Shown one piece after another: positions 45,710-57,933 of a stretch of DNA of 64,000 nucleotides. The DNA is from Lichina pygmaea (Eukaryota; Ascomycota; Lichinomycetes; Lichinales; Lichinaceae). Position 1 is the stretch's first letter. The number at the start of each line of letters is the position of its first letter. The stretch spans positions 5,294,315-5,358,314 of the forward strand of contig OY730170.1 in the NCBI GenBank assembly GCA_963422465.1. The letters run 5' to 3'. A program made the position numbers and the translations under genes. The notes beneath the pieces are model-generated. The model saw only the letters and a list, made by a program, of their open reading frames with translations. It searched no databases and was not told where the DNA came from.

Positions 45710-46318
45710 CGGTGCTCTGCTGTACGCCTTCACTCTTGTTTGTTATCGTTGTGCGATGCTCTTGTTTGTTGGCGCTGTAAGATGCTTGATGTTCGCATTC
45801 TCCATATTGCTTGCGTTACCTGTCATCTTCTCTCGGTCCCTGCTTGTTAAATTCCTACGTCTCGTGTCCTATCATTCCAGTCCCCCAGCAAGGTAAAGCG
45901 CAGGTACTAATCATCGTGCCGTACGACACATTCAAACAACAAAAGGGATCACAATCTCATCGTCACTCCCTCAGCCCAGCCAAACCCAACCCAGCCAGTC
46001 CATATTCACGTAGGAACTTGACATGTCGACATACTTGCTCCGTCGTCCACAAACCCTCAGCAAAGTACTTTCACGGCAAGTCTCACCCGGTGAAGAAGGT
46101 CACGAGACAACAAGTTTTAAGAAGTCAATTTGAGTGTATCCATAGGTATGAGTGGAGAAAGGGGGGGTGGATATTACCTGTCGACTCAGTTGCATCGAAG
46201 AGTGTATCTGCACATTCAACATTCAACAGCACTACTCCGTACTGTATGTCCAATTCAAGTCATGGTCCGTACCCACCTGCGGAGTACGTAAAGAGCAGGA
46301 AAAAAAAGAATTGTTGAA
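45710..46318. other. Gap 3' of SEC10
   Basis: No supported gene. CTCCGTACTG and GGAGTACG fragments of the dispersed palindrome occur near 46236 and 46281. The last bases (46301-46308) are the A8 run that is the T8 terminator of the minus-strand tRNA-like unit. Confidence 0.5.
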
Positions 46319-46319
46319 T

Positions 46320-46500
46320 GGACGATGCGGGATTCGAACCCGCGCCCCCCTTTTCAGACCCCGGAACAAGCCGGCTGTCTGAGCGCCCAGGTATCCACTG
46401 CCATATTCGCATGGGACACTGTCTTGGTCCGCACCCATGAATATTCAGACTGGCTACCGAGACTCCCACGAGTGCCCTTAAACCCCTAGACCAATCGTCC
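46320..46500 (-). ncRNA. tRNA-like Pol III unit with intact acceptor, D and T arms but no canonical anticodon arm
   Basis: On the minus strand the unit begins GGACGAT and ends ATCGTCC, a perfect 7-bp acceptor stem, followed by A as a possible discriminator base. A D-arm/A-box (TGGTCTAGGGG, closing with GGGC) lies at the 5' end. A perfect T arm (GCGGG TTCGAAT CCCGC) with B-box lies at the 3' end, and a T8 terminator follows about 12 nt downstream. The two halves are about 120 nt apart. The interior holds a strong hairpin (AATATTCATGGG with CCCATGCGAATAT) instead of a simple anticodon stem. Alternatives: a tRNA gene with an unusually long intron that I could not fold, a tRNA pseudogene, or the head of a SINE. 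Confidence 0.55.
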
Positions 46501-47029
46501 TGGTAGAACTTGACTGGAAACACGAATATATAAAGTGATGGGCCACAACTCTCTTCTCCTCTTCCCCGTCTCCGGACCTTTCACGTGCCAACAGACTAAG
46601 AGTTCTCCCCCGGAAATAGCCCGTAGTACGACCACGATACTACTACCACCGATAATACGACACCCCTACTAGTAGCCAGTATAGCTAGCAAATTCAAATC
46701 ACTTTGAACCTCTCGACAAACGTGTCTAGAGTCCCAGATGCCAACGCAAGATGGCTGTTTTCTGTTGAGAGACAAAGGTTCCGGAACAAGCAAATCGACC
46801 GGGGAGGACCCTCGTCAGAGAGCACCCATCGGCAGAGCACTCGTTGATGCTGAAGAAAAGCGCCATGGTCATCTTCAGACGCGCGTAGCAGTCGACACAA
46901 CGAACAGCTCCAATCGCATGTGTGACCGCGTTCGGTGGTTGACCGTCAGGCATGGCTGGCTTTAGCATCTGGCTAATCTCGAGGCGGCAAAGGCAGAGAT
47001 GTTGGGTTGATTGATGTTGTCAACACGGC

Positions 47030-47091
47030 CGTGGGCGTGGGCGTGGGTGTGGGCGTGGGCGTGGGTGTGGGCGTGGGCGTGGGCGTGGGCA
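47030..47091 (+). repeat. GTGGGC/GTGGGT hexanucleotide minisatellite
   Basis: About ten near-identical 6-bp units; the frame across it reads Val-Gly repeats and has no other gene-like property. Confidence 0.9.
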
Positions 47092-47099
47092 TTTTCTTC

Positions 47100-49382
47100 G
47101 GGATATTCGGCTTGACGTCACTGCTTGACCCTCGCCTGTGGCTTCAGTCAAACTTTCCACGTTCGAGCCGTAAGAAGTCCGTTATAGAAGAACGATCACT
47201 CTGAAAGGATGATTCAAACGGAGCGATTGCCTGCGGACAGGTGGGACAGCCTGAAATGATCGAGCCATGTTCGGTAAAGCTCTGTATAGGTCAGCTTGTT
47301 GATATAGCTGACACAATATCCTGGATTCAAGCCTTTTCATTCAACGCCCATCAGTATCCTCCAGTTGAGTCCTCCGTGATTGCCAAAGAAGAAACACTGT
47401 CGTCCTCACGCTTCCGGTGCAGAAGGCTATCAAGGTGGTACGTGTCCTACTTTTCGGCAGGTGGGTGCTGGGGAACATGGGCTGACTTGACTGACAGTCC
47501 ACATCCGAATTTTGGAACTGTTCTCTGCGCCAGCTTCCTGTGCGGAGAGACTGATCATGACTTCCTCGAGACTGAGTTGCCGGTTGACAGGCCATCTGAC
47601 TTCTGTGCCAGACACCGGCAAGCATGATTGTATGTGAATCGCCTTGTAGGTCAACATCTCAGAATCCTTCCCTTCCTACAAGGTGACTAGCTCTTGCTAT
47701 ACATTCTTGGTCTGACAATAGTGCAGAAATTCGGGAAGTCAAGTTCTTTGAAGTTCTGATGACCTTCAATGTCCCGCAATTTGCAGATGGACGAGGAAAG
47801 GTCTTGTCGTTCAAACTCAGATATGGCGACATGGTCTTATGGGAGCCCATCGACTGGCACTGGACTAGCTGGAGAAGCCTGCCTGGTGGGCAAAGCAACG
47901 TGGCCGATTAGCTGACCTTCAGTTCGACTCCTTTGGCTTTGATCAAAGCAAGCTGCTACCCATGCCGGATTTTCTTTTCACCGGCACAATCTGGAAGTCG
48001 GACAGCATCGGATGTGGTACGAGGGTACCGTATGCTCCCGAGCTTTGGGACTCTGGATGTTGGATTGTTGGATTCCGCGCGTCTCAGCGTCTTACGACTC
48101 AGAATCCGAAACCCACGGACCTTCTTGTGGACCTTGACTGGACGTGTACGGGACAAGAACAGCACAAGGATGCTGCATCTCGGTACTGTACCGTACGGTA
48201 CCGTAGCGCGCCACCACACCATCGAGCGGCTACAGCGGCACGCTCCCGAAACGGGTTATCAATGCAGCACGCAAGGACGTTCATAGACATCCGGGACGAC
48301 GCACGGAGGAACATGACCAGTCAAGTCTTCACCACTTAGGCCGCATCCAGGTTCGCAACAACAGCCATTCGCCACGTCGTTCCCGTCCAGTATCTTTTTA
48401 TCGTACCGGTACTCGCCGGGATGGATCCGGAGACGCCTGCAACTCTATGGCGAGATGGACACAGCAGCGACAATACCCAGGACTGTACATCCATACTGCA
48501 TGCTATCATCAGTCGCCTTTTGCGTGGTCCAGTTTGCAATGTCTTACCATCAAGTGGTCCTCCCTGGGGAACCAGTTGAGCGTCCTCAAGTCTAGGTCGT
48601 TTGCGCCGACGTCATGGCAACGTGGCTCTTCAGAATGCTCAGGTTCGTTTGAGCTGAACCAAATACCGGGACGTGAGCTCCGCTGTCCTTCTACGCATAC
48701 CTGTTGTTGGTATGCCCGTATTCGTAGCATGTTGCAACACACAGCCGCCAAAGGCCTTCCCTGGATAGGAAGTCGGAACCAGAGCCTGCCGGGCGGGACG
48801 CTTGGGGATTTTCTCCATCTGCAGCTTGCCGTACGGCCACTTCTCTCTATGACTTTCCGTGTCCCTGCATTCCTCAAACAGCCGCTGTTGCCATTGCACC
48901 AACAGCGGAGGCAAGTCGTCTGCTGCATTCTGCCAGAACCGGTGGATCAGTGCGGTCTACAGGTGACAACTTATATGTTCGATGCCGCATGTCGATTTGG
49001 CACTATTTGTATCACCATCACAATTACACGCTTCATTTTTACGACGCTCTTGCCGTGGAACTTGACAGTGGTAGCGGAGCACAGAAGCTGTGTTTTGAGC
49101 GACGGCTGCTGAGTCGTCGTGCACTTTCATCCCCACGTCAGGTCCGCCAACTTCTCAGTCACCTGACCGTCACTCGTCCGGCTGATGCCCTCAGCGTCCT
49201 GCCAAGGGTTCATGCCCAGTTAGGGTTAAGACCCATCGAGTATGGTCCCACGCCATCGGCCCCATTTTCGGAGGTGACCACAGCTCTCGCATTGAATCAA
49301 TTGTAGGACTCCGGACCACAAACAGCACAATTGACGCCTGAGATCCGTCAATCGGGTTATTGACCATCGGCAAGACGACATC
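47100..49382. other. Gap with coding-like fragments but no resolvable gene
   Basis: Some plus-strand stretches look less random than the rest: about 47725-47910 (EIREVKFFEVLMTFNVPQFA in one frame) and about 47962-48339 (SKLLPMPDFLFTGTIW in another). Stops and frame changes separate them and no splice chain was convincing. A 222-codon plus frame (48447-49112) is unsupported by any motif. The segment is AT-richer than the flanking genes. It may be a decayed gene or transposon; I cannot name it. Confidence 0.35.
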
Positions 49383-50665
49383 ATGCCGGTCAAGCTGTTG
49401 GGACAACGCCAGAACTGTCCGGCCGGCAGGTCTTTCTACGTCTGCTGGAAGCCGCGGTTTAGGGGGTGTTGCTCCGTCGACGCTTGTGCCAACGACGGTT
49501 GCCCTGATGAAAACGATGCCATTGACGCCGGCGACGGAAGGACGGAGACGGAGAATGCGGATCACGCAGGAGAGAGCACGAGCAGCTCACGCGGCGCAGC
49601 ACAAGCTTCAACGTCAAGCCAGGAGCAAACGACCGCTTCTCGGCCGACCGAGACGCCTGAGCCGGTAGCGCTCACTTCGACTGACTCTATCCCTCCTGGC
49701 TCTGTGCACACGACGACGGTCGTCTCTCTGGGCAGCGCAGGCACCGTCACCAAGACGATGGTCGAGACCGAGGCAGCAAGCACGCAGCTAGCCGAAGTTA
49801 CAACATCGTCGGGGGCCCCGAACGTCGGAGCCATTGTTGGTGGCGTCGTCGGCGTCGTCATCCTGCTGATAGTCCTGTCATGTCTGTACGCCTGCTGCTG
49901 GCGTCGACGACAGACAAGGAAGCGAGCTGCATCGGGATCTACCAATTCGGGAGGGGCAGCGTACAGCGGCGTCCAGGGCGACGATCTGTCGCCACCGGCA
50001 GACGAACAGGGGCTGGTGTTCTCGATCAAGCGTAGGTTTCTGGACACTGCTCTTTCAGCCACCGGCCGCCTTCGTTCTGGAAGATACTCTTGCGTGCGAG
50101 CTGATGCAACGTCGCAGGACTCCTCGGCCGGTCACCGTCAAAGAACCAGCGATCGACGGTGGCTACTGACGGCGGCTGGCATGACAAAACGGCACAGTAC
50201 CACTGCAGGACCCCGTCGTCGACCGCAGTAGTCTCGCCGCTGCCAGTCTACACCGACGACGCGGCCAACGCGTTCGAATGCGAAGGGAGCAGCGGCGTTG
50301 AGCAGCTGGACAGCCGTCCGGTCTCGACCGTCACCGAGCTACCAGGCTCGGCGCCGACGGGTCTATCAAAGTCAGCCGCCGAGGGGAGGAAGGAGGGATC
50401 CGTCGAACTTTCCGACTCGGACCAGAACATCCGCCGGTCAAGATTATCCCAGGTGCTTCCTCCGGCCATTACGATCGCTCGGGAGGATAAAGCAGGTGAT
50501 GCCACCCGCCGCACATATTTACCAGGACTCGGTTCTCCGCCAGGCACGCCTCATGCTCATACGGCCGGCGCCAACGACCATCCAATCTCCTCGTCGCCCG
50601 AAGCCAACGCCATGCCACGGACCTTGTCGGCCAACGTCGCCACGACGGACGACAGCAGGAAGTGA
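49383..50665 (+). CDS. Single-span membrane protein with an N-terminal CCSVDxC cysteine module
   Basis: Two exons, 49383-50031 and 50118-50665, joined as 'LVFSIKRLLGRSPSK'; 398 residues. Residues 12-43 carry seven cysteines in CPAGRSFYVC...FRGCCSVDACANDGCP, a pattern I associate with fungal cell-surface proteins of unknown role. A Ser/Thr-rich stalk (about 65-150), a membrane span (about 152-176, VGAIVGGVVGVVILLIVLSC followed by LYACCW) and a basic stop-transfer (RRRQTRKR) follow, then a long cytoplasmic tail. The architecture resembles fungal wall-stress sensors (extracellular Cys module, Ser/Thr stalk, one span). No N-terminal signal peptide is visible, so the membrane span would act as the signal anchor, or an upstream exon is missing. 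Function not assigned. Confidence 0.75.
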
Positions 50666-52191
50666 ATCCCCCGTGGTTGCCCGACCGAGTTGGTCCTTGA
50701 CGGTTGCAACTTGCTTCTCCGTCCTAACCTCAGCAGAGATGGCACATCTTATATTCTACGGGCTTTTAACGACGCTTGTTTAAAGGAACCCGGGGGAGAG
50801 GGAGCTCCATTGTTTCAGCTCTGGGGAGCTACCACATTGCACATTTATATCGAGTGTTTGGGCGCAGAGATTGCTCTTCTCTATCGTCGATTCATTTTCT
50901 CCTAGCTCTTGGTCTGTGACTGTCGATGGGACGGTAGCTTGGCTGGCCAGTAGCGGTGGCGACGGCCGCAGGAGTTGGTATATTAATTACCGTACCGTGC
51001 ATGCCTTTTTAGTACAGCACAGTACCGGACGAGCAAGTAATATCTAGCCACCGACAACACGGCGGCTTGATCGACGACGCATCAAAGCCCGAGCTATGAA
51101 GCGTGTGAGAGATGAATGTCGTTGTACTGGAGATGCTGTACATGCCCCATGATCTTGCCAGAGACGGATGTACCGTACGGTACAAGTACGTACGTACGAG
51201 GGTACAGCATGAGTGATCCTTTTCTCCGTGCCTGAGACACAACTGACCACCAAGTTTGCTCTACTCACCAGGTAGACAGAGACACACACGGATCAATCAC
51301 AAGTTCAGTCCAGGCCGGGCGGATGTGCAAGCAATGAACCACTTCATCACCAGACGTGGACATCCAAGTAACGTTAAAACTTTGCCAGAGACCAACAGAG
51401 TGATGTACAGCAATGAGTCTTGCTCCCAGCAAGTATCGGAGTGCAACTGGGCTTCGGGACGCAGATGTCCAAGTTGAAAGCTGCTTGACACGGACAGACC
51501 GGTACAGTACAAGCAGCCCCTGCTAGATACAGATGTCCAAGCAAAAAGTTGCTTGGGACAGGGAGAGAGGGAGAGAGAAGAGTGTTAAGACTGAGAAGCT
51601 GTGGGTACACACACACACACATATATATATGTAGATATACTTATACTCATCCACCTCCATACCTAACAACCATCCAACAACCATCCAACAACTATCTAAC
51701 AACCATATCAGTAGACTCATCCACTGCCAGACATCATGCCAGTCTTACCAGACACAGCACATACACAACCCATATATAACCCAGACATAGCCCAGGCATA
51801 GCCCAGGCACAACCCAGACAGCAAAGACACAACAAGAGCAATTGGGCTGCGATGTCTTGTTACGTTGATGATTTCTCCTTTCTGTTGCTCTGAGAGATGG
51901 TGGGAAATAGCTCTCTGTTGCTTTCCCCTTCTCGGTTCCTGCGTTCTTTGGAAGAGAGAAAAAAAAGTCTTCTTTGTTTTATCCTGCTCTTTCCCCCTTA
52001 TCATACATATCCTTTGGGTTGGTATTTCCCAAGTGGGCCCCCCCCCCCCCCCCCCCCCCAATCACAACACCAGAGGTCTCTGACCGTCAAGATTTCCACA
52101 TTCACTTCCACCAGGAATGACTTCTACGAGAAACCCTTCTCTCTCTAACATAGGTACCACAAGTACAGCAAAGCACAGTACAAGAAACTTT
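50666..52191. other. Gap between the cysteine-rich membrane protein and RAD53
   Basis: Includes a run of 22 C (52038-52059), a cgtacggtacaagtacgtacgtacg cluster near 51173-51198, acacacacac/atatatat runs near 51608-51630, and a diverged pair of similar segments near 51470-51490 and 51530-51555 (gcagatgtccaagttgaaagctgcttg and a close relative). No gene is supported. Confidence 0.5.
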
Positions 52192-54321
52192 TCACTTGAG
52201 ATCGGCGTGCTCGAGCTCGAACGGCCTCATGCCCTCTGGTCTGGGAGCGGTGGAGGCGCCGTGGTAGAACTCGCACGCGAACGAAATCTCCTTGCTCGTG
52301 CCGACGTCCTTCCAGATGGTTATGATGTCGCCTGTGTACAGGCGGCCGTAGGAGCATGAGACCTTGGCCGGCTGCTTGTTGATGTCGTTGGGGTTATTAC
52401 CGCCGCCGCCGCCGCCGCCGCTGCCGCCGCTGCCACCATGTAACAGTGGTACGTCGTTCACGTAGATGGGTTTGCTCGTCGACTTTGATTGGATGACGGC
52501 GCGCACGTCCGAGACTTCGGTCCAGTCGACGCCCCTCTGCATCATGTCCTGGATGCCGGGCTTCCAGAAGAGAATCTCAAAGGCGTACTTGGGCACGCGT
52601 GCCTCGTGGCCGTGCGGATAGACGACCGTGTTCATGCCGCCCCGACCCCACGTCGTCATGCGCTCGTTGAGCTGGATCGTCGGCCGCAGCTCCGACTTCG
52701 CCGTCGGCAGCAACCTCCCCAGCACCGGCAGCGGCCGCGCGAAGCCTCCTTCTGCCGCCGGAGACGTTGACTTGAGCGGCCCGCCGACGTGGTCGCCCGC
52801 CTCACGCCAGGACCACAGCTGCCCGTCCGACTTGGGGTCCGGCTCGACCGTCCCCGAGCCCTCCGCTGCCTTGCCCGTCTGAGACGCACGTGCGGAGGCC
52901 GGGTGGATCGGCAGCGTCATGACGACGTCCGGCTGCGTCTGCGCTCGGCCGTCCAGAACATGCTCCGTCAGCCTCCTCGGCAGACCCAGGTCCGGCATCG
53001 ACGCGGCGACGGCGTCCGCGTTCATGTGGTCCGAGCTTCGGTCGCTCGCCCGCATCCTCGCGACGTACTCGGCCACGTGCGTGTTCTTGTCTTGGGGATT
53101 GCGACGGAACGAGTTTGGAGCCGGTGCACCGGTTCGGAGGACGGCCTTGGCCGTCGCAGTCGGCCGCTGCGTCTCTTGCGTCGACCGTTCGTCGCCGTCG
53201 TCGTCGTCGATGCTGGCATCGACTTCGCGTGCGTGGTCGTCTTCTCTCGGGACGGTCATGCTCGACGCGGACGAACCTAGCTGGATACGAGACGCGGTCG
53301 TGCTCGGTGCGACTTCCCTGGAGCGCAGTGAACGTGGTGACGAGATCGAAGTCATGTTGAGGTGACCGACGAGCGACTCGGCTCCCAGGAGGCTGGCGGC
53401 CGCGACCGGATGCGAGCTGAGGTTCGCCTCCAGCTCCGCCGCCAGACCGGGCAACGACGGATGCGGCTCGGTGTACGAGTTCTGACGCGTCTGGTGCGTC
53501 TCGCCCAGCTCGAGCACGCGCTCGAGCGTGGAAGCTTCGCTGCTCACATAGCTCTCGTCCTCCTGCTTGATCGAGACTGCCAGATTGAGGTGAGCCGGGG
53601 GAATGACACCGGAACTACCAATCGCGGAGTGGCCAACTTCCCCAAACAACCGATTGGGCTTGTGCAGAGGCCTCGTGCTCGTCTTCCGCGTTCTGCTCCC
53701 GCCGTTGACCAGCGAGTCGTTCACGGCAGGGCTGGAAGGGAATCCGACGTCCCCCGAAAGCCTATGGGGCGACGCCGTCCGAGCCCTCTTGGGCGACCGG
53801 ACGTTGAGATACAGGCGCTCGTCCAGGTCGACCTCGCCGGATTCTTCGTCGTCACCGCCTCGACCATCGTCACCAATCTCTTGAATGCTCAGGCGCGACA
53901 CAAGCAGCGATCTCTGGTCGTCGGCACCAATCGACGGGTCGTCCGCGTACTCCGTACCCGGCACCCGCGGCTGCGATCCGATACCGTGGCACTCGTCGCC
54001 AAAGGCCGCATCGCGGTCGTCGATGGACTGCAGCCATGGATGGGAGAGGCATTGGGCCTCTGTGGGCCGTAGCTGCGGTTCGAGGTTCAGCATCCGCTGC
54101 ACAAAGGCGATGCCATCGTCTGACACACTGCGGGCCCGCAAAGGCCCGACGTCAAGCTCCGTCGTCATGATCTTCTCGAGCATAAGATCTCGATCGCCCG
54201 TCTCTACCGAGTACGGAGGCTTTGCACTCAGAGACATGAAGAGCACCGCCGCAAAGGACCAGATGTCGCAAGCATGGTTGTAGCTGCGCGGTTGGCTGAG
54301 AATGAGTCAGCGCCAGCAACG

Positions 54322-54367
<46 letters not shown>

Positions 54368-56065
54368 CGAGCAAAAACCCTTACCTGTGGATGGCCTCCC
54401 GTCGACGCTTCGAACTCTTGGGTCTAAGGTACTCGGGATAGCGGCTGAACACCTCGGGCGCACAGTACAGCAGCGTGCCGCAGAAGGTCTTGAGGATGGT
54501 CTGCTCGTTGACCATCTTGGAGAGGCCAAAGTCCGACAGCTTGACCTGGATCGGCGCCGTCTGGAGGAGCAGAATGTTATCGGGCTTGATGTCGCGGTGG
54601 GTGATGCGACTCTTGTGCAGGTAATCGAGCGCTTCCAACAGTTGCCGCGCCATCAGCTTCACGGAAGGCTCGGGAAGCGCGCCTTGGTCGTAGATCAGGC
54701 TGCTCAGGTCTCCACTGGGGACGTACTCCATGATGATGTACATGGCGTCTGGCTCGACGTGGTGTTCGATGTACTGTACGATGTTGGGCTGGGATAGGGC
54801 CGGTCAGCGCGGACGAACATGGCCCCTTGGCCGGGGAAGCATCGAAGTCGAACGTACGTGGCGCAGCTGCTTCATGATGTCCATCTCCGAGTCGAACTTT
54901 CGATCGTCCGTGTTGTTCTTGCGGAACTGGCGCTTGCTGAGCTCCTTGGCCGCGAAGACCTTGCCGTCATCCTTGGTGGCGACCTTGTACACGGTCGCGA
55001 AGGCACCCTTGCCGATGGTGCCGATGACATTGTACTTGGGCCCGCCGGACCAGGCCTTCGCAAGCCGACTTCGAGTCGTGGGTCCAGGGCGGCGAGGCTG
55101 GATGACCGGGCCGCCCCGTCGAACGACGGGCGACCAAGGATCGTGACGATGACCGGCAACCTGTCGTGAAAAAGGGTCAGCGGTCGAGTCGGCCCCCCGG
55201 GGGGGAGAATAGGAAGCACGGCATCGGACGTCGTGAGGACGCTGGCGCAGAGGGAACTCACCATCCGCACCAGATCCGCTGCGTTGCCGTTGATGTGCAG
55301 TCGAGGCGCGACGAGCGCTCGCTCCTGTGTCTCGCGCTCGACTAGTTCCAGGAACTGGCCCAGCCGCCTCTCGTACGCATCTTCGTGGCCGTGGCGCGAC
55401 GGGATGCGCACGATGAACTTGATCTCCTCGTGGCTGCGATCGCAGGAGCTGATCAGATTGATGATCGAGCCCTGGGTGAGCATCCTCGACGTCACGTCGC
55501 GGCCATCGCGGCGTCTGGCTGTGTTGGGGTCGACACGCGTTTCCTTCGGCTTCTCGTTTCCGGCGCGGGCCACGTGCGCCGCCTTCGCGGCCTGATTGAC
55601 CCACAGGCGACCGAGGATGACGCCGTCGACGACCGTCCCGTTGGTCGAGGTGTCTTGCAGCATGAGAACTTCGTCCGGGGTCAGGTAGATGCGAAAGTGC
55701 ACGTTGCTGACCATCGGCATCGGACCGCTCTGGCCCAGGACCACGTCGCACGAGCTTGTATTCCGGCCGAAACGAAAGCCGGCACACGGATCTTTGAGCT
55801 TAGACGACAGTCGAAGCGCAATGTCGAGCACTTCTTCGTCGTCGTGCTGGTCCAGGTCGCCATCCGGCAAGAGTTCGTTCTGCAGGATGTGCTGCGGGCT
55901 GATCCTCGCAACCTCGGCGACGGCCTTGATGGCGACATTCGTGTACGGGTGCAGGATGGCAATGACATCCGACAGGTCCTTGTCGTTCAGGCCCGACGGG
56001 TTCCGGCCCAGCCGCTGCGTGTCGTTGATCAGCTGGGTGTTTGGGGGGCTTGGTTGCTCGTCCAT
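52192..56065 (-). CDS. RAD53: Rad53/Chk2-family DNA-damage checkpoint kinase with two FHA domains
   Basis: Four exons: 56065-55262, 55160-54858, 54788-54385, 54295-52192; 1204 residues. FHA1 at about 97-190 (FRFGRNTSSCDVVLG; NVHFRIYLT; LQDTSTNGTVVDG). Kinase at about 312-585 with GKGAFATVYK, catalytic Lys in VFAAKEL, HRDIKPDN, DFGLSKM and CGTLLYCAPE. Then a long disordered region, and a second FHA-like domain near the C-terminus (WGRGGMNTVVYPHG...SKPIYVNDVPL...LYTGDIITIWKD). FHA-kinase-FHA is the Rad53 layout, whereas Chk2 and Cds1 have only the first FHA. Rad53 is activated through phosphothreonine-FHA contacts with adaptors after DNA damage or replication stress. A (AC)n tract lies in the third intron. 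The frame upstream of 56065 continues only through a GTG start, so ATG 56065 was used. Confidence 0.92.
54322..54363 (+). repeat. (AC)n microsatellite in RAD53 intron 3
   Basis: About 20 uninterrupted AC units lie within the 89-nt intron 54296-54384, leaving only about 20 nt to the donor and about 26 nt to the acceptor. Confidence 0.9.
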
Positions 56066-57762
56066 GACGGCCTTGGTCGACGGTGGCAAGCCGTCGCAGG
56101 CCAACTGTAGTCTGAGTCCACTGAGTCCTCCTTCTTTGCGGCCTGTCCGGGAGACACCCTCGATCGTCAGCACGCTCGATTCCAGACCTCAGTGACTCGA
56201 GCGGGCACGACGACCAAAACAAACATGGACATGTCACATGAAGAACGGCGCTGGACGGGAATATGGGCCGGTCCCTACAGAAACGCTGAAGCTGCGATGA
56301 GATGCATCGGACGGTGCAGCCAGGTCGAGGAGCAAAACCAGTGGCATGCTTGGGGGGCGGAGGCCGACTCGGTCGCTAGGCGACCAACGGGGACGCCGAA
56401 CAGATTTCTTCCCGCGGTTCGCTGCTGCGACGACACATCCGCGACGAACTCAATCCAGGTGCGGGACGTCGATGCGGCTCCGACATGATCACGTGCTCAT
56501 CACGTGCTACGCCTTGTAGGGCTACCGTACCTATCATCGGGGCTGCGAGGCAAACTCCTGTGTGACAATGGCGTTCCACTGTGCTACCACACGATCTGCT
56601 CGACGTTACGGAGTACAGTGACGCTGAGTCTAGCTGGCCACCTTTGTGGAGCAACATGATGAACGTAGAAGCAAAGAAGTAGGCATCGATTTGGTCAGCC
56701 CTCCACACCTCTGTAATGTACAGTACGTAGACAACACCAGGTTTCTGTCGTCTCTCCTCAGGCATGGCATGTGTAAGATGGTGTTCTGGTGCATGGTGCC
56801 GGTACAGTAGAGCATCCAGCGACTGAGTTGGCAAAGGCTTGGTGGACCGAAGATGGCAATTGACAGCATCTGCATCGTCTTCCATGGCTTCTTCATATAT
56901 CTACGGTACTATACCGGTATCAAGTATGACGACTAAACCAACAAACCAGCCTCGACCCGGTTGTCAAACACCCAGCTTATGTACCGAGCTGCCTAGGTTC
57001 TCGTAGTCCTGTGGTATGCAGAGCAGCGATGGAGGAACGAGAGCTGCTGGATGAAGGGCTAGGCCTTGCTAGCTTGACAAGAGAGGTTTTGTCCAGACTG
57101 AGATGCAAGCAATTGACGTTCGAGAGTGATGGTGAACGCTTGGCTGACTTAATGGCTGGAGAAGGCTTCAAAGGGTAAAGGCGAGGGATTGGAAGCACCA
57201 GCACTTTGCAGTGGACCTTGATCACGGACGCAAGGACGACGGACGTCATGGTGGTCAAAACCTGCATGCTGTTGCAGATGCAGACCACAATATCAAATTG
57301 CCTGCCTGGTTGTTTGATTGGCTGCGATGGTGACGATAGCCAAGGGGTCAACGATTGCAGACAAATGCCGCCCCCCCCCCCCCCCCCCAAAGAAAAAGTA
57401 GATATACGTTGCAGTTTCCGCATGCCGCTGGAGAACCATAGGGCTGCTTCATTCTGTTTCTAGTACAGATAGCCGGAGACCGTTGCTGGAAAACGACACG
57501 TTGACGCCCATCCCCCTTCGTCCGGTGCCCTCGTAGGTGTATATGGAGCACGGGTATCGACACAGCTAACGCCGGCATGACTGGAAACATGAGCGTTACT
57601 ATCGAAAAGAGATCCATCGGTCCCAACCAAGCATCCCAAGCAACAAAAAAGCAAAAGGCATTAACAAAATGAAGTCGTAAGAAACATCTCGAAGGAGGAT
57701 CGATTCGGCGGATCATAAGTGAGGGCGACGATGACACCGAGAGGTGGCCGAGCACAGATGTC
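56066..57762. other. Gap upstream of RAD53
   Basis: Contains the RAD53 promoter, a cacgtg/tcacgtgctcatcacgtgctac cluster near 56490-56513, a run of 18 C (57371-57388), and the 3' region of the next minus-strand gene. Frames here carry no domains. Confidence 0.5.
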
Positions 57763-57896
57763 TCATTTGGTGGAGTTGAATGGTTTGATCCGACGGAGGA
57801 ACGTCTTCCAGCCGGGCGAGGTCGAGGACCGCGTGGCACCGTCGAGCTGCGAGCGTGGGAGGTGCGACACGAGGATTGATCGAGGAGGTGGCGGGA

Positions 57897-57933
<37 letters not shown>

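Noticed and set aside
48447-49112. 222-codon plus-strand frame
   Set aside because: No motif, irregular composition, and the opposite strand is equally open; probably chance.
53362-54072. 236-codon plus-strand frame
   Set aside because: Antisense to the RAD53 last exon.
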